Both the position numbers and the translations under genes were made by a program. From positions 682,001-746,000 of the forward strand of contig NZ_JAXMNY010000002.1 of assembly GCF_034670185.1 (NCBI RefSeq): a DNA stretch of 64,000 nucleotides, given 5' to 3'. This stretch comes from Nisaea sp. Lineage in GTDB: Bacteria > Pseudomonadota > Alphaproteobacteria > Thalassobaculales > Thalassobaculaceae. Under the pieces are notes generated by a model. That model did no database searches. It was not told the DNA's origin and was given only the letters and a program-made list of their open reading frames with translations. Every line of letters begins with the position of its first letter. Within the stretch, counting starts at the first letter, position 1. Below are positions 50,623 to 59,170 of this stretch, piece after piece.

Positions 50623-50718
50623 GACTGAAGGCTTCGACTCAGGAACGGGATACGCGAACCAACCCGATCTATGCTATTGTATAAGAACGGATTCGGTCCG
50701 CGAGCTGGCAGGTGACGA

Positions 50719-51105
50719 ATGGCTAAAGACTACGCCCGAACAAAAGCCCTCGAAGCCTTGGAGGCAACAGGCAAAAATCGTCATGAGGCTGCCTTGCTGC
50801 TCAGGGTCTGGGCTGAGACCGACGACAAGTTGAAATCTGCGTTGATCGGACCGTTTTTTAACAATCTCTGCGCCCTTGCAGTGCAGCGGGCCATGTCCAG
50901 CAACGTCGCGCGCCGCAAGCCCGTGAGCAAACGCGCGCGCCCGAAGGATAATGCAGCAACGCTTCTGGAGGCGATCAGCAAGAGCGGGGCCCAGACCATG
51001 TCGAGCACCCGCAGCTCCGCGCCGCCACCGCCGGTCGGTAGTGCCCGCCACAAGCAAGCAGTGACGCTTCTTGCCGCCGCGTTCAAGCCGGGCGGCAAGT
51101 CCTAG
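50719..51105 (+). CDS. Conserved-looking small basic protein, unknown
   Basis: This 128-residue protein starts with ATG at 50719 after GGTGACGA. The N-terminal half is helical (YARTKALEALEATGKNRHEA, WAETDDKLKSALIGPFFNN). The C-terminal half is basic and low-complexity (RRKPVSKRARPKDN, SSAPPPPVG), ending FKPGGKS. No family is recognised; similar small helical proteins occur beside regulators in Rhodospirillales, a weak impression only. It faces, convergently, the unknown gene at 51152. Confidence 0.6.
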   Translation: MAKDYARTKALEALEATGKNRHEAALLLRVWAETDDKLKSALIGPFFNNLCALAVQRAMSSNVARRKPVSKRARPKDNAATLLEAISKSGAQTMSSTRSSAPPPPVGSARHKQAVTLLAAAFKPGGKS

Positions 51106-51151
51106 AGTCGAAAATCCGAGAGATTGAAAACCCTAAGGCCGTAGGCGATCC

Positions 51152-51799
51152 CTATTTGGGCCGCGCCTCGACCATGTTTTCATAGAGATTGGCAAGGTAG
51201 GTCGGATCAGCGCCGATGCTGACCTGCTGGTTCGTTTTGCTACGAATTTCAGCTGTTTCGGCAACACCTGCCGCGACCATCTCGGGGGTCGGCTCGTCGG
51301 GAACGATAACCTGACCGTTCTTGATCAGCCCGGCCAACATATCCTGGGAATGCTTGCGGAAGCGCTGAAACGAGGAATCCATGCCGCCACTGTCGCGCCG
51401 CGCCCGTGGATTGGACGCCCGTGACAGAGCCATCGAAAAGATATCCAGGATCAGGTTCGGATTGTAGGTCTCGAGCCAACCGTCGACCATGGCGCCGAAG
51501 ACCGCTTCAACATAGACCCGCGCACCGCGCTGCCCCATCAGGCCGCCGGCAAGTGTCTTGTCGGCCCCCGCGATCATTTCATCCGTCGGCTCCTTCGGGA
51601 CAATCGCGAAACCGGCCAGTTCAAGCGACTGAACGACGCCCTCGCTGTCCTTCTTGTACTTTTCCCATTCGTTCTCGATGAGGAACGAGCCCAAGATATC
51701 GACCTGGTCATTCTGGACACGGTTCAGGAACCGCGCGAATTCTTTGGCAACATGTTCAGCGACAATGAACTGTTGCACCGGCTCCCTGCCGCGCATCAT
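51152..51799 (-). CDS. Unknown protein with a duplicated EPTxEM motif
   Basis: This protein of about 215 residues is mostly helical and without signal peptide. Two short segments resemble each other: IVPKEPTDEMIAGADKTL and VIVPDEPTPEMVAAGVAET, about 95 residues apart. Each follows a helix ending in GF or GQ, so the protein may be an internal duplication or carry two peptide-binding motifs. EPTxEM segments are seen in many phage and proteobacterial hypothetical proteins. ATG at 51799 lies in GAGGAGTTGATGATG. Function is not recognised. Confidence 0.6.
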   Translation of the reverse strand: MMRGREPVQQFIVAEHVAKEFARFLNRVQNDQVDILGSFLIENEWEKYKKDSEGVVQSLELAGFAIVPKEPTDEMIAGADKTLAGGLMGQRGARVYVEAVFGAMVDGWLETYNPNLILDIFSMALSRASNPRARRDSGGMDSSFQRFRKHSQDMLAGLIKNGQVIVPDEPTPEMVAAGVAETAEIRSKTNQQVSIGADPTYLANLYENMVEARPK

Positions 51800-51999
51800 C
51801 AACTCCTCAACTGGACCGGCTCGCTCTAGCCGGTCAAAAACCAGCTCCACTACAAATGGATCGCGACCGCGTCCAGAAAACCAAAATTATATTCAAATTG
51901 CGCCAAACACTAGCCGATCCGGGCATCTAAAAACAATGCCGATCATTTCAAACAATGGACCTGAAGGATGCGCGTGTGACAAAACGCATGCCCTGCTCG

Positions 52000-52377
52000 C
52001 TAACGGGTTGTACGGGTAAGGAAGCGCGGAGGTGCCTGCATGTCCCCACCCGCGCCCGGTTTTCTTGCCGGGCCCGTCCGGCGTTGCGGCGCATCCATAT
52101 CCCGCCAGTCGCGCTCGGTTCCGAACGGCGCCACCTCGCCGAGCTCTTCCCGAATGATCGCATGGGCCAGATTTTCGGCGGCCGAACCAATGTCGCTACG
52201 CTGCCAGTCCGGCAGGGCATCGAATGCGGCGCGGGCCATGAAACGGTCGATCTGCTTGCCTGATGTGTAGGCACGCCGGATTTCCCGCGTGACCTTATCG
52301 GAGGGCCCTAGTTTCTCGGAAATCGTATCCGAAAGGATGCCCAGTGCTTTGCGGTCCGTTCTGTCGAAGTCGGCCAT
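52000..52377 (-). CDS. Unknown small protein
   Basis: This protein of about 125 residues starts with ATG at 52377 after GGAG about 7 nt upstream. The N-terminal two-thirds are predicted helical (RTDRKALGILSDTISEKLG, KQIDRFMARAAFDALPDW, AENLAHAIIREELGEVAPFG). The C-terminus is basic, Pro/Gly-rich and probably disordered. No domain is recognised. It sits within a row of minus-strand genes that ends with a receiver protein. Confidence 0.55.
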   Translation of the reverse strand: MADFDRTDRKALGILSDTISEKLGPSDKVTREIRRAYTSGKQIDRFMARAAFDALPDWQRSDIGSAAENLAHAIIREELGEVAPFGTERDWRDMDAPQRRTGPARKPGAGGDMQAPPRFLTRTTR

Positions 52378-52444
52378 CGGAGGCTCCAATTAAACACGTA
52401 CTCCTAAGATAAGGGCACGACGTCCTTCTGTCACGAGTTTGCGC

Positions 52445-52936
52445 TCAGCTGAATTTCCGAACAGCCGTCCTGAGACCGCTAAGCACCTGATCTTCCAGGA
52501 TCCCGCCATTATCCGTGATGCGGTCCGCGATCACGACATACATGGCATCGATATGCAGCTGCAGGATTTCAAACTGGATCCGGCCCAGCGTCTGACGTTC
52601 GGTCACGAAATCATTCAGAGTCGTGGCGATCAGACTGAGCACCTGATAGCCGATCGTGCCGCCCATACCCTTGATCTGCAGGCTTTCCTCGAACACCAGC
52701 TTCAGCAGATCAACATCGCTCATCTGGCCATCGGTCCGGGCTTGCGCACTTGCACGCAATTTGCGCAGACGCGCCGCAAGATCGACCACAAACCGTTCGC
52801 GGGACTTGTTGACCACTTCTTCCAGACGGCGCAGGACACCGGGACTGAGACGCAGGTCCATCCCGGTCGTGCTGTTGACGGCGCGCTGGGTCAAATCCTC
52901 CGCCGGAGGCAAAAGCTTTGATTTCGCCACAGTCAA
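52445..52936 (-). CDS. Unknown helical protein next to a receiver-domain protein
   Basis: This 163-residue protein is almost entirely helical (LSPGVLRRLEEVVNKSRERF, VDLLKLVFEESLQIKG, TLNDFVTERQTLGRIQFEIL), with no signal peptide and no membrane segment. It starts 16 bp downstream of the stop of the receiver gene, so the two are probably co-transcribed. An adaptor or phosphotransfer-like helical bundle is conceivable, but no conserved His-containing motif stands out. Confidence 0.6.
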   Translation of the reverse strand: MTVAKSKLLPPAEDLTQRAVNSTTGMDLRLSPGVLRRLEEVVNKSRERFVVDLAARLRKLRASAQARTDGQMSDVDLLKLVFEESLQIKGMGGTIGYQVLSLIATTLNDFVTERQTLGRIQFEILQLHIDAMYVVIADRITDNGGILEDQVLSGLRTAVRKFS

Positions 52937-52952
52937 TTCGACACCCTAGCTG

Positions 52953-53438
52953 CTAATCTCGCCGGTCCGGCCCATTAAAAGGCACCTGCCGACGACGTCT
53001 GTCAGGACCAAAATACTCGTTACTGTCTACGAAAGCGCGCGGCCGCGCAACGATACCGACCATGCGCCGGTAAAAACCCTCAACCCCGTAAGGCTTTGCA
53101 ATAAATTCCGTAACGCCTGCGTCACGGGCTTCGAAAACATGCTCCTTCGCCGACATCGCGGACATCACCAGGATCGGCATCTGCTTGTGCGCCCTGGTTT
53201 TACCGTCGCGCACCGTGCGGATCAGCTCGAGGCCGCTGCGTGGAGGCAGGTGGAGTTCGGTCAACAGGACGTCGACAGAGTCGGAGCCGAGAACGTCAAT
53301 TCCATCATCGAAACTGTGCGCCACAAATACCGTCTCCGCGCCCATTGTCAGCAACAGGTCGCGCGCCAGATCAGCGGAAAGCGCGTTACCGTCAACGATC
53401 AAAAAATGGACACCACCAAAATCTACTTTTTCCGCCAT
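52953..53438 (-). CDS. CheY-like receiver protein lacking the phosphoacceptor Asp
   Basis: This protein of 161 residues has a receiver fold at about residues 8-125: FLIVDGNALSADLARDLLL (acidic pocket with one Asp in place of two), VDVLLTELHLPPRSGLEL, ILVMSAMSAKEHV (conserved Ser) and TEFIAKPYGVEGFY (conserved Lys). The phosphorylation position, normally Asp in LLD-x-x-P, is Glu (LLTELHLP). The C-terminus has two GPDRR motifs (YFGPDRRRRQ and FNGPDRRD), a tail seen on other alphaproteobacterial receivers. It may be a constitutive or phosphorylation-independent regulator. ATG at 53438 is chosen over a TTG 42 nt upstream. Confidence 0.8.
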   Translation of the reverse strand: MAEKVDFGGVHFLIVDGNALSADLARDLLLTMGAETVFVAHSFDDGIDVLGSDSVDVLLTELHLPPRSGLELIRTVRDGKTRAHKQMPILVMSAMSAKEHVFEARDAGVTEFIAKPYGVEGFYRRMVGIVARPRAFVDSNEYFGPDRRRRQVPFNGPDRRD

Positions 53439-53752
53439 GAACGGATATGCCTTCCCTCGAAAAGCTGACCTATACCTCAAATTCGGCGCGGTCGCCCGAA
53501 CGGACTTTGAGAGATATCAAAGCCTTTCAGTAAAACCCGCACGCACAATCCATACCAGATGCGACGCCAGTCGCGGTTTTCGGTCGCTCGCACAGGCTTA
53601 TTGATCATTATTTCACGCATATGGCGTGGAACGCACACGCATTTGTGACCGACTACCTCGCCCCCTATTGCCATAGGCGGCGACACGCATCGCCGAGCTG
53701 GCGTTTACCCCGCTCCATTCTGCCTGAAATCGCACAAGACCGATCCGACTGT

Positions 53753-53778
53753 CGGACTTGCCCGGCCCGCCAAGTCCG
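53753..53778. repeat. Inverted repeat upstream of chaC
   Basis: CGGACTTG (53753-53760) and CAAGTCCG (53771-53778) form an 8-bp stem with a 10-nt loop, ending 14 bp before the chaC start. It may overlap the promoter or leader. Otherwise the gap 53439-53792 shows no gene that I can support. Confidence 0.35.
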
Positions 53779-53792
53779 CTAGGCTCGTTTAC

Positions 53793-54479
53793 ATGGCTGA
53801 CCAGCAACATATCCCTCTCACGCGCGATACGATCCGATCGGGTCACATCCGCGACCTGATCCGGAAAAACGCCGTTGCCTACAAGGTCCTCAGCGACGAG
53901 GAACTTCATGCATCGCTCGCCTCAATGTTCTCCGGCGGCGTTCCGGAGACGGATGTCTGGCTGTTCGGTTACGGATCGCTGATCTGGAACCCGTCCTTCC
54001 ATTTCGCCGAGAAATGCTGCGCCACGGCCCGCGGATATCACCGGCGGTTCTGCCTGCAGACCCATCTCGGGCGCGGGTCGCCCGAAGTGCCGGGCCTGAC
54101 GCTCGCCCTCGACCGCGGAGGGTGCTGCCGCGGCGTCGCCTTCCGCATCTCGAAGGAAAAAGCCGCCGAGGAACTCGAAATTGTCTGGCGTCGGGAAATG
54201 GTGAGCGACGCCTATATCCCGCGCTGGCTTTCCATGACCGGACCGAGCGGCCCCTTCAAGGCCCTCGGCTTTGTGATGAACCGCAGCCACGAACGCTATG
54301 TCGGCCAACTCCCCGAAGAGGAAATGGCCCAGACCATCGAACGGGCCAGCGGCTTTCTTGGCCCCTGCTCAGACTATCTTTTCAATACGGTAGAGCATCT
54401 CGACGAGCTGGGCATGCCGGACCGGGGCCTGACCCGGCTGCGCGACAGGGTTCTGGAAATTCGTGGCGGCGGAGACTAG
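53793..54479 (+). CDS. Gamma-glutamylcyclotransferase (ChaC family)
   Basis: This 228-residue enzyme degrades glutathione to 5-oxoproline and Cys-Gly. The family signature WLFGYGSLIWNPSFHF (about residues 50-65) forms the substrate pocket. It continues with RGYHRRFCLQTHLGRGSPEV and LGFVMNRSHERYVGQL, also typical of ChaC. The N-terminus (about 40 residues) is an extension before the cyclotransferase fold. It is followed by the Lon-related gene on the same strand after 84 bp. Confidence 0.92.
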   Translation: MADQQHIPLTRDTIRSGHIRDLIRKNAVAYKVLSDEELHASLASMFSGGVPETDVWLFGYGSLIWNPSFHFAEKCCATARGYHRRFCLQTHLGRGSPEVPGLTLALDRGGCCRGVAFRISKEKAAEELEIVWRREMVSDAYIPRWLSMTGPSGPFKALGFVMNRSHERYVGQLPEEEMAQTIERASGFLGPCSDYLFNTVEHLDELGMPDRGLTRLRDRVLEIRGGGD

Positions 54480-54563
54480 CCGGAGCAGCCACGACGGGAT
54501 TAAGGTTTTCACCAGTTTCGATCCGGCGACCCGCATCAGCATCGGTCTCGAAGGAATCCAGGA

Positions 54564-56975
54564 ATGCCCGTGAAGCCTCTTGCCACCAAGGCCCTCTACA
54601 CCAAGACGGATCTCCGGCCGCTTTCTATCAAGAGCACCGAAGACCTTGAGGATATCGAGGCCCTGATCGGCCAGGAGCGGGCTCTCGGCGCCGTGCGTTT
54701 CGCCACCCGGATGCGGCAGCGGGGCTACAATCTCTTCGTCATCGGACCGAAAGGCTCCGGCAAGCACATGGCGGTGAGCCGCTTCCTGGAGCAGCGCCGT
54801 GCCGAGCTCGAGGCGCCGAGCGACTGGGTTTATGTGCACAATTTCGAAAACGCCTATACGCCGACTGCGATCGCCCTGCCCCCCGGCCGGGCCGAGCCGT
54901 TCCGGCGCGCCATGCAAGAACTTGTCACCGATCTTGAAGCGGTGATCCCGGCGCTGTTCGAAAGCGAGGATTACCGACTGCGGATCGATGCCGTGAACAA
55001 GGAGGCGGCGGAAAAGCAGCAGAACGCCCTGGAAGCCGTGGACAAGGAGGCGCGGGAACAGAAACTGACCTTGATTAGAACACCTCAGGGCTTCGCTTTC
55101 GCGCCGCTTTCCGGCAAGACGACAATGGCTCCCGAGACCTTCCAGAAGCTCCCCGAAGCCGCCCGAAAGCGCTATCAGGACGCGACCCAGAGCATGATGG
55201 AGGTACTGCAGAAAACCCTCCGCTCGCTGCCGCATATCGAGCGCGACCGTTATCGCAGCCTGAGAAAAATCAACCGCGAGACCGCTCGCCGCGTCATCAA
55301 ACAGGAAATTGCGGACGTCGAGAAGGAAATGACAGGGGCCGATGCGGCCCTCAAGCACCTGAAAGCCGTCGCCGACGATATGGTCGAGCAGATCGGCCTG
55401 TTCCTTAACACCGAGGAAGGCAGCCCGGACGCCATCCCGGGTGACGTCGGCGAAAGCGCGGTCGAGAGCGACCCGATGCATCGCTACCAAGTCAATGTTC
55501 TGGTCTCGAACCGTCCGGCGGGCGGAGCGCCTGTGATTGTCGAAGACCATCCGGCGCTGAGCAAACTGGTCGGCCGGATCGAGTACTACGCGCATATGGG
55601 CACGTTGACCGCGGACTTTTCGCTCATCCAGTCCGGCGCCCTGCACCGGGCCAATGGCGGTTTTCTGCTGATCAACGCGGACAAACTACTGCTCAATCCG
55701 ATGAGCTGGGAAGCCCTGAAACGCGCGCTCTACGCTGAGCAGGTCACCATAGAAGCGCCCAACATGACCACGGCGACGGCAACCGTGGTGTCACTGCAGC
55801 CGGATCCTATTCCGCTCGATCTGAAGATCGTACTGTTCGGGGATTACCGGCTCTATCTCATGCTCTCCGCGCTCGACCCGGACTTCCAGGACCTGTTCAA
55901 GGTCGCCGCCGATTTCGAAGAGGCCATGGAACGGACGCCGGAGAACGACCAGCTTTTCGCCCGCCTCGTCACCACCATCACCCGCAACAACAAACTCCGC
56001 CCCTTCATACGCGCAGCCATTGAGCGGGTCATGGAGCATGCCGCACGGCTGGCCGGGGATTCCGAACGGTTGTCGACCCGCGTCGGCCAGATAGCGGATC
56101 TGATGCGCGAGGCCGATTACTGGGCCCGGGAAGAGAACAGGGACACGGTCGTGCGTGGCGATGTCGACCGTGCCATCGCCGCCCAGACCCACCGCGCAGA
56201 CCGGCTCCGGCAGCGGACGGTGGAGGAGATTACCCGCGGCACGGTGCTGATCGATAGCGATGGCGCAAAGGTCGGCCAGGTCAACGGGCTCTCGGTCCTC
56301 TCGATCGGCAATTTCGCCTTCGGCAAGCCGAGCCGGATTTCCGCGACGGTCAGGGTCGGCGCCGGAAAGGTTATCGATATTGAGCGCGAGGTCGAACTTG
56401 GCGGCCCGCTGCATTCCAAAGGCGTGATGATCCTCTCCGGCTACCTCGCGCAGAATTACGCGGCGGACGCCCCTATGGCCCTCGCCGCGACACTGACTTT
56501 CGAGCAGTCCTATGGCGGCGTCGATGGCGACAGCGCCTCCTCAGCCGAGCTCTACGCCCTGTTGTCGGCACTCTCCGAGCTGCCGATCGACCAGTCCCTC
56601 GCCGTCACCGGCTCGGTGAACCAGATGGGCGAAGTACAGGCCATCGGTGGGGTGAACGAGAAGATCGAAGGCTTCTTCGACGTCTGCGTGGCGCGCGGAC
56701 TGACCGGCAAACAGGGCGTCCTGATCCCTGCATCGAACGTGAAGCATCTGATGCTGCGCGAGGATGTGGTCGACGCCTGTCGGGAAAAGAAGTTCCGCAT
56801 CCTGCCTATAACCACGATCGCGGAAGGCATCGAGACACTGACAGGCAAGAAAGCAGGCGAGCGTGGGGCCGGCGGGAAATATCCGTCAGCCAGTATCAAT
56901 CGGCTGGTTGAAGACCGGCTGGTCGGCTTCGCGGCTCTGCGTGCCAAAGCAGCAGCGAGAGCGAAAGAAACCTGA
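54564..56975 (+). CDS. Lon-related ATP-dependent protease (YcbZ/LonB-like AAA protease)
   Basis: This 803-residue AAA+ protease has an N-terminal region with Walker A VIGPKGSGKHMAVSRFL and a long coiled-coil middle (about residues 150-280). A Walker B-like HRANGGFLLINADKLLLNP follows. The C-terminal Lon proteolytic domain has catalytic Ser in DGDSASSAELYALLSAL and Lys in IGGVNEKIEGFFDVC. It lacks the LonA N-terminal substrate domain. Ribosome- or stress-related substrates have been reported for relatives. ATG at 54564 follows AGGA. Confidence 0.92.
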   Translation: MPVKPLATKALYTKTDLRPLSIKSTEDLEDIEALIGQERALGAVRFATRMRQRGYNLFVIGPKGSGKHMAVSRFLEQRRAELEAPSDWVYVHNFENAYTPTAIALPPGRAEPFRRAMQELVTDLEAVIPALFESEDYRLRIDAVNKEAAEKQQNALEAVDKEAREQKLTLIRTPQGFAFAPLSGKTTMAPETFQKLPEAARKRYQDATQSMMEVLQKTLRSLPHIERDRYRSLRKINRETARRVIKQEIADVEKEMTGADAALKHLKAVADDMVEQIGLFLNTEEGSPDAIPGDVGESAVESDPMHRYQVNVLVSNRPAGGAPVIVEDHPALSKLVGRIEYYAHMGTLTADFSLIQSGALHRANGGFLLINADKLLLNPMSWEALKRALYAEQVTIEAPNMTTATATVVSLQPDPIPLDLKIVLFGDYRLYLMLSALDPDFQDLFKVAADFEEAMERTPENDQLFARLVTTITRNNKLRPFIRAAIERVMEHAARLAGDSERLSTRVGQIADLMREADYWAREENRDTVVRGDVDRAIAAQTHRADRLRQRTVEEITRGTVLIDSDGAKVGQVNGLSVLSIGNFAFGKPSRISATVRVGAGKVIDIEREVELGGPLHSKGVMILSGYLAQNYAADAPMALAATLTFEQSYGGVDGDSASSAELYALLSALSELPIDQSLAVTGSVNQMGEVQAIGGVNEKIEGFFDVCVARGLTGKQGVLIPASNVKHLMLREDVVDACREKKFRILPITTIAEGIETLTGKKAGERGAGGKYPSASINRLVEDRLVGFAALRAKAAARAKET

Positions 56976-56978
56976 CCG

Positions 56979-57998
56979 CTAGAGATACGTCCCCGCCAGC
57001 GTCACCAGCTCCCCGCCAACGCCGAGCTTGAAGCGGGAAACGCCGGGCATGTGCAACCCGTCGACTCCGCCGAGATCGAGCCACTCTACGCCCATGCCCT
57101 TCAGCTTGGTGATGGCGCTCCAGAGCAGCAGGTTGTGGGCTTGCTTCTCGCGCCCCTCCACCCCGGTCCAGCCGACATAGTAGGTCGCGGAATTACCATG
57201 CCGAACGGTCAGGATCGCGGCGATCGGCTCGCTGCCGACATAGGCGGTGAAAACCTGCGTCGCGCGCTTGTCCCGGCTGCTATCCGCGATGGCGGCAACG
57301 AAGGCGCCTGCCGGTGCCCGGAACTTGCGCCGCTTTCGGTGCTGGTCGTGCCGGGTCAGCAGCCATTCCATCGGTGCACCGCCAAAACCGCTGCGCACGC
57401 GGATCGGCTCCGCTTCCGCAAGCTTGAGCTGGTTGCGCCATTTCATGTGCAACCCCGCCCGCAACGCCTCCAGTTCCGGACGCAGATCGAGCCAGACGGT
57501 GCTGTAGCCGGTCACCATCGGGCGCATGCCGATGCCGCGCAGAAGCGCATCGCTCTCTGTCCCGGCGGCGAGTTCCGGTGTCATGAAGAAGAGATTGAGC
57601 TTCGCCACCGGATAGCGTTGCTTGATGAGACCGAAGATCGCCGCGCGTTCCGTCTCTGAGACATCATCCGTCAGGAAGACCGGCCCCCGCGTCAGCTTGG
57701 CAATCCGGAAGCCGCCCGGAAAGCGCCATTCGAGCACCAGGGCAAGTGCCACCGGCTCCGGGCCGCGCATGAAAACGGCCGTGACAGGGGTATAGGCAGA
57801 GGCACGCGACATGGCCATACCATAGGCGGAGGACTGCTCAAGCGCCGAGCGGTCCGCCCTTGCGACCAACTCGTCCCAGCGCCGCTGATCGACCGCGTCC
57901 CAGAGCGCGACGATACCGTCCCGCTCCTCCCCGCGCCGGTCTTTCAGCGGCCGGTCTTTTTTCTCTTCGGCTTTCTGCGCTTTGGCGGCAGCCGCCAT
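56979..57998 (-). CDS. FemAB/GNAT-fold acyltransferase (Acetyltransf_6 type)
   Basis: This protein of about 339 residues has a lysine-rich, charged N-terminus (about residues 1-35) and then two GNAT-like halves. LHMKWRNQLKLAEAEPIRVR and YVGSEPIAAILTVRHG lie in the second half, with ATYYVGWTGVEGREKQAHNL and WLDLGGVDGLHMPGVSRFKL near the end. This is the PF13480-type fold seen in polysaccharide or peptidoglycan-linked acyl or aminoacyl transferases. ATG at 57998 follows GGGGGAA. It converges on the Lon-related gene with a 3-bp gap. Confidence 0.82.
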   Translation of the reverse strand: MAAAAKAQKAEEKKDRPLKDRRGEERDGIVALWDAVDQRRWDELVARADRSALEQSSAYGMAMSRASAYTPVTAVFMRGPEPVALALVLEWRFPGGFRIAKLTRGPVFLTDDVSETERAAIFGLIKQRYPVAKLNLFFMTPELAAGTESDALLRGIGMRPMVTGYSTVWLDLRPELEALRAGLHMKWRNQLKLAEAEPIRVRSGFGGAPMEWLLTRHDQHRKRRKFRAPAGAFVAAIADSSRDKRATQVFTAYVGSEPIAAILTVRHGNSATYYVGWTGVEGREKQAHNLLLWSAITKLKGMGVEWLDLGGVDGLHMPGVSRFKLGVGGELVTLAGTYL

Positions 57999-58039
57999 TG
58001 CAGGTTCCCCCGTACCCGTTCCGCGGCTAGTCTTAGCCC

Positions 58040-58249
58040 ATGTCCGTGCTCGCACAATTCAAAAAGCCGCCCGTGATTCACGGCCACCGGATTCCCGGCC
58101 GCCGCTTCACACGCTGGGCCGCGCTTTATTTTATCGGCTTCGTTGCCCTGCCGATCCTCGGCGTCTCGCTGCTGTTTGACCTGATTGGCTATCTGCTGGC
58201 GGTGAAGCTGTTCGGCGCATCCTGCTACGGTCTTCTCTGCCTGCTCTGA
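58040..58249 (+). CDS. Small hydrophobic conserved-type protein
   Basis: This 69-residue protein has a basic N-terminus (FKKPPVIHGHRIPGRRFTRW) and a hydrophobic second half (YFIGFVALPILGVSLLFDLI, then YLLAVKLFGASCYGLLCLL), probably two membrane segments. It starts 41 bp from the divergent acyltransferase gene. Its TGA abuts the stop of the convergent dehydrogenase with no base between. Small size and position support a real gene, but no family is recognised. Confidence 0.6.
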   Translation: MSVLAQFKKPPVIHGHRIPGRRFTRWAALYFIGFVALPILGVSLLFDLIGYLLAVKLFGASCYGLLCLL

Positions 58250-59161
58250 TTAGTCGTCCTTGGCTTCAGGCAAATCGATCCCGGCGAGCTTCTGAAACAC
58301 CTTGATAACCGCGGAATCGTCCTCCGTTCCGAGGCCCGCCGCAGCCGCGCCGAGGAACTGCTGGTGTGCCGCCGCCGACAGCGGCAACGGAAAGGTCAGC
58401 TCCTTGCCGGTCTCCAGCACGATGCCGAGATCCTTCACGAAGATGTTCACGGCACTGAGCGGCGCGTAATCGCCGTCGAGAATATGCGGCACCCGGTTGT
58501 TGAACATCCAGGACGCACCGGCGGAATTTGAAATCACCTCGAACAGGTCTGTAGGCGCCACGCCAGCCCGGATACCGAGCGCCATGGCTTCCGCCGCCGC
58601 CGCGATATGCACACCCGCGAGCAACTGGTTGATGGTCTTCACGGTCGAGCCTGGCCCGGCCTGATCACCCAGTTGGTAGACCTTCATCGCGATGGCCTTC
58701 AGCAGAAAGTCCGCCGCCTCGAATGCCTCCGGCGTGCCGGAGCCCATCACCGTCATCTCGCCGGTCGCCGCCTTGGCGGCACCGCCGCTGACCGGCCCAT
58801 CGACCATCAGCAGGCCGTGCTCCGCCAGCCGGCCTTCCAGCTCCCGCGCATAGGCCGCAGGTACCGTGCTGCTGGCAACGACGACGGCGCCTTTTTTCAT
58901 GTGCTTGACCGCGCCGGTCTCGCCGAACAGCACGCTTTCGGTCTGGGCCGCATTGACCACCAGCACCAGCAGCGCATCCACCTTCGATGCCAATTCAGCC
59001 GGACTTGCCGCGCCCCTGCCGCCGTTCGCCACGAAATCCGCGACGGACTCGGCTCGAACGTCTGTGCCCCAGGTCTCGACCCCGGCCGCAACCAGAGAGC
59101 GGGCCGCGCCCATTCCCATCGAGCCAAGGCCGATGACCCCGGCGATACGTCCCTCACTCAT
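58250..59161 (-). CDS. 3-Hydroxyisobutyrate dehydrogenase-like NAD(P) oxidoreductase
   Basis: This 303-residue beta-hydroxyacid dehydrogenase family member has a Rossmann start IAGVIGLGSMGMGAARSLVA, substrate motif MVDGPVSGGAAKAATGEMTV, catalytic Lys in GPGSTVKTINQLLAGVHI and the C-terminal all-helical domain. It resembles hydroxyisobutyrate or L-threonate dehydrogenases; the substrate is not fixed. ATG at 59161 (GGGGG five bases upstream) is preferred over the GTG one codon before. It is directly downstream of the SDR gene, 9 bp away, in one operon. Confidence 0.9.
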   Translation of the reverse strand: MSEGRIAGVIGLGSMGMGAARSLVAAGVETWGTDVRAESVADFVANGGRGAASPAELASKVDALLVLVVNAAQTESVLFGETGAVKHMKKGAVVVASSTVPAAYARELEGRLAEHGLLMVDGPVSGGAAKAATGEMTVMGSGTPEAFEAADFLLKAIAMKVYQLGDQAGPGSTVKTINQLLAGVHIAAAAEAMALGIRAGVAPTDLFEVISNSAGASWMFNNRVPHILDGDYAPLSAVNIFVKDLGIVLETGKELTFPLPLSAAAHQQFLGAAAAGLGTEDDSAVIKVFQKLAGIDLPEAKDD

Positions 59162-59170
59162 CACATCCCC

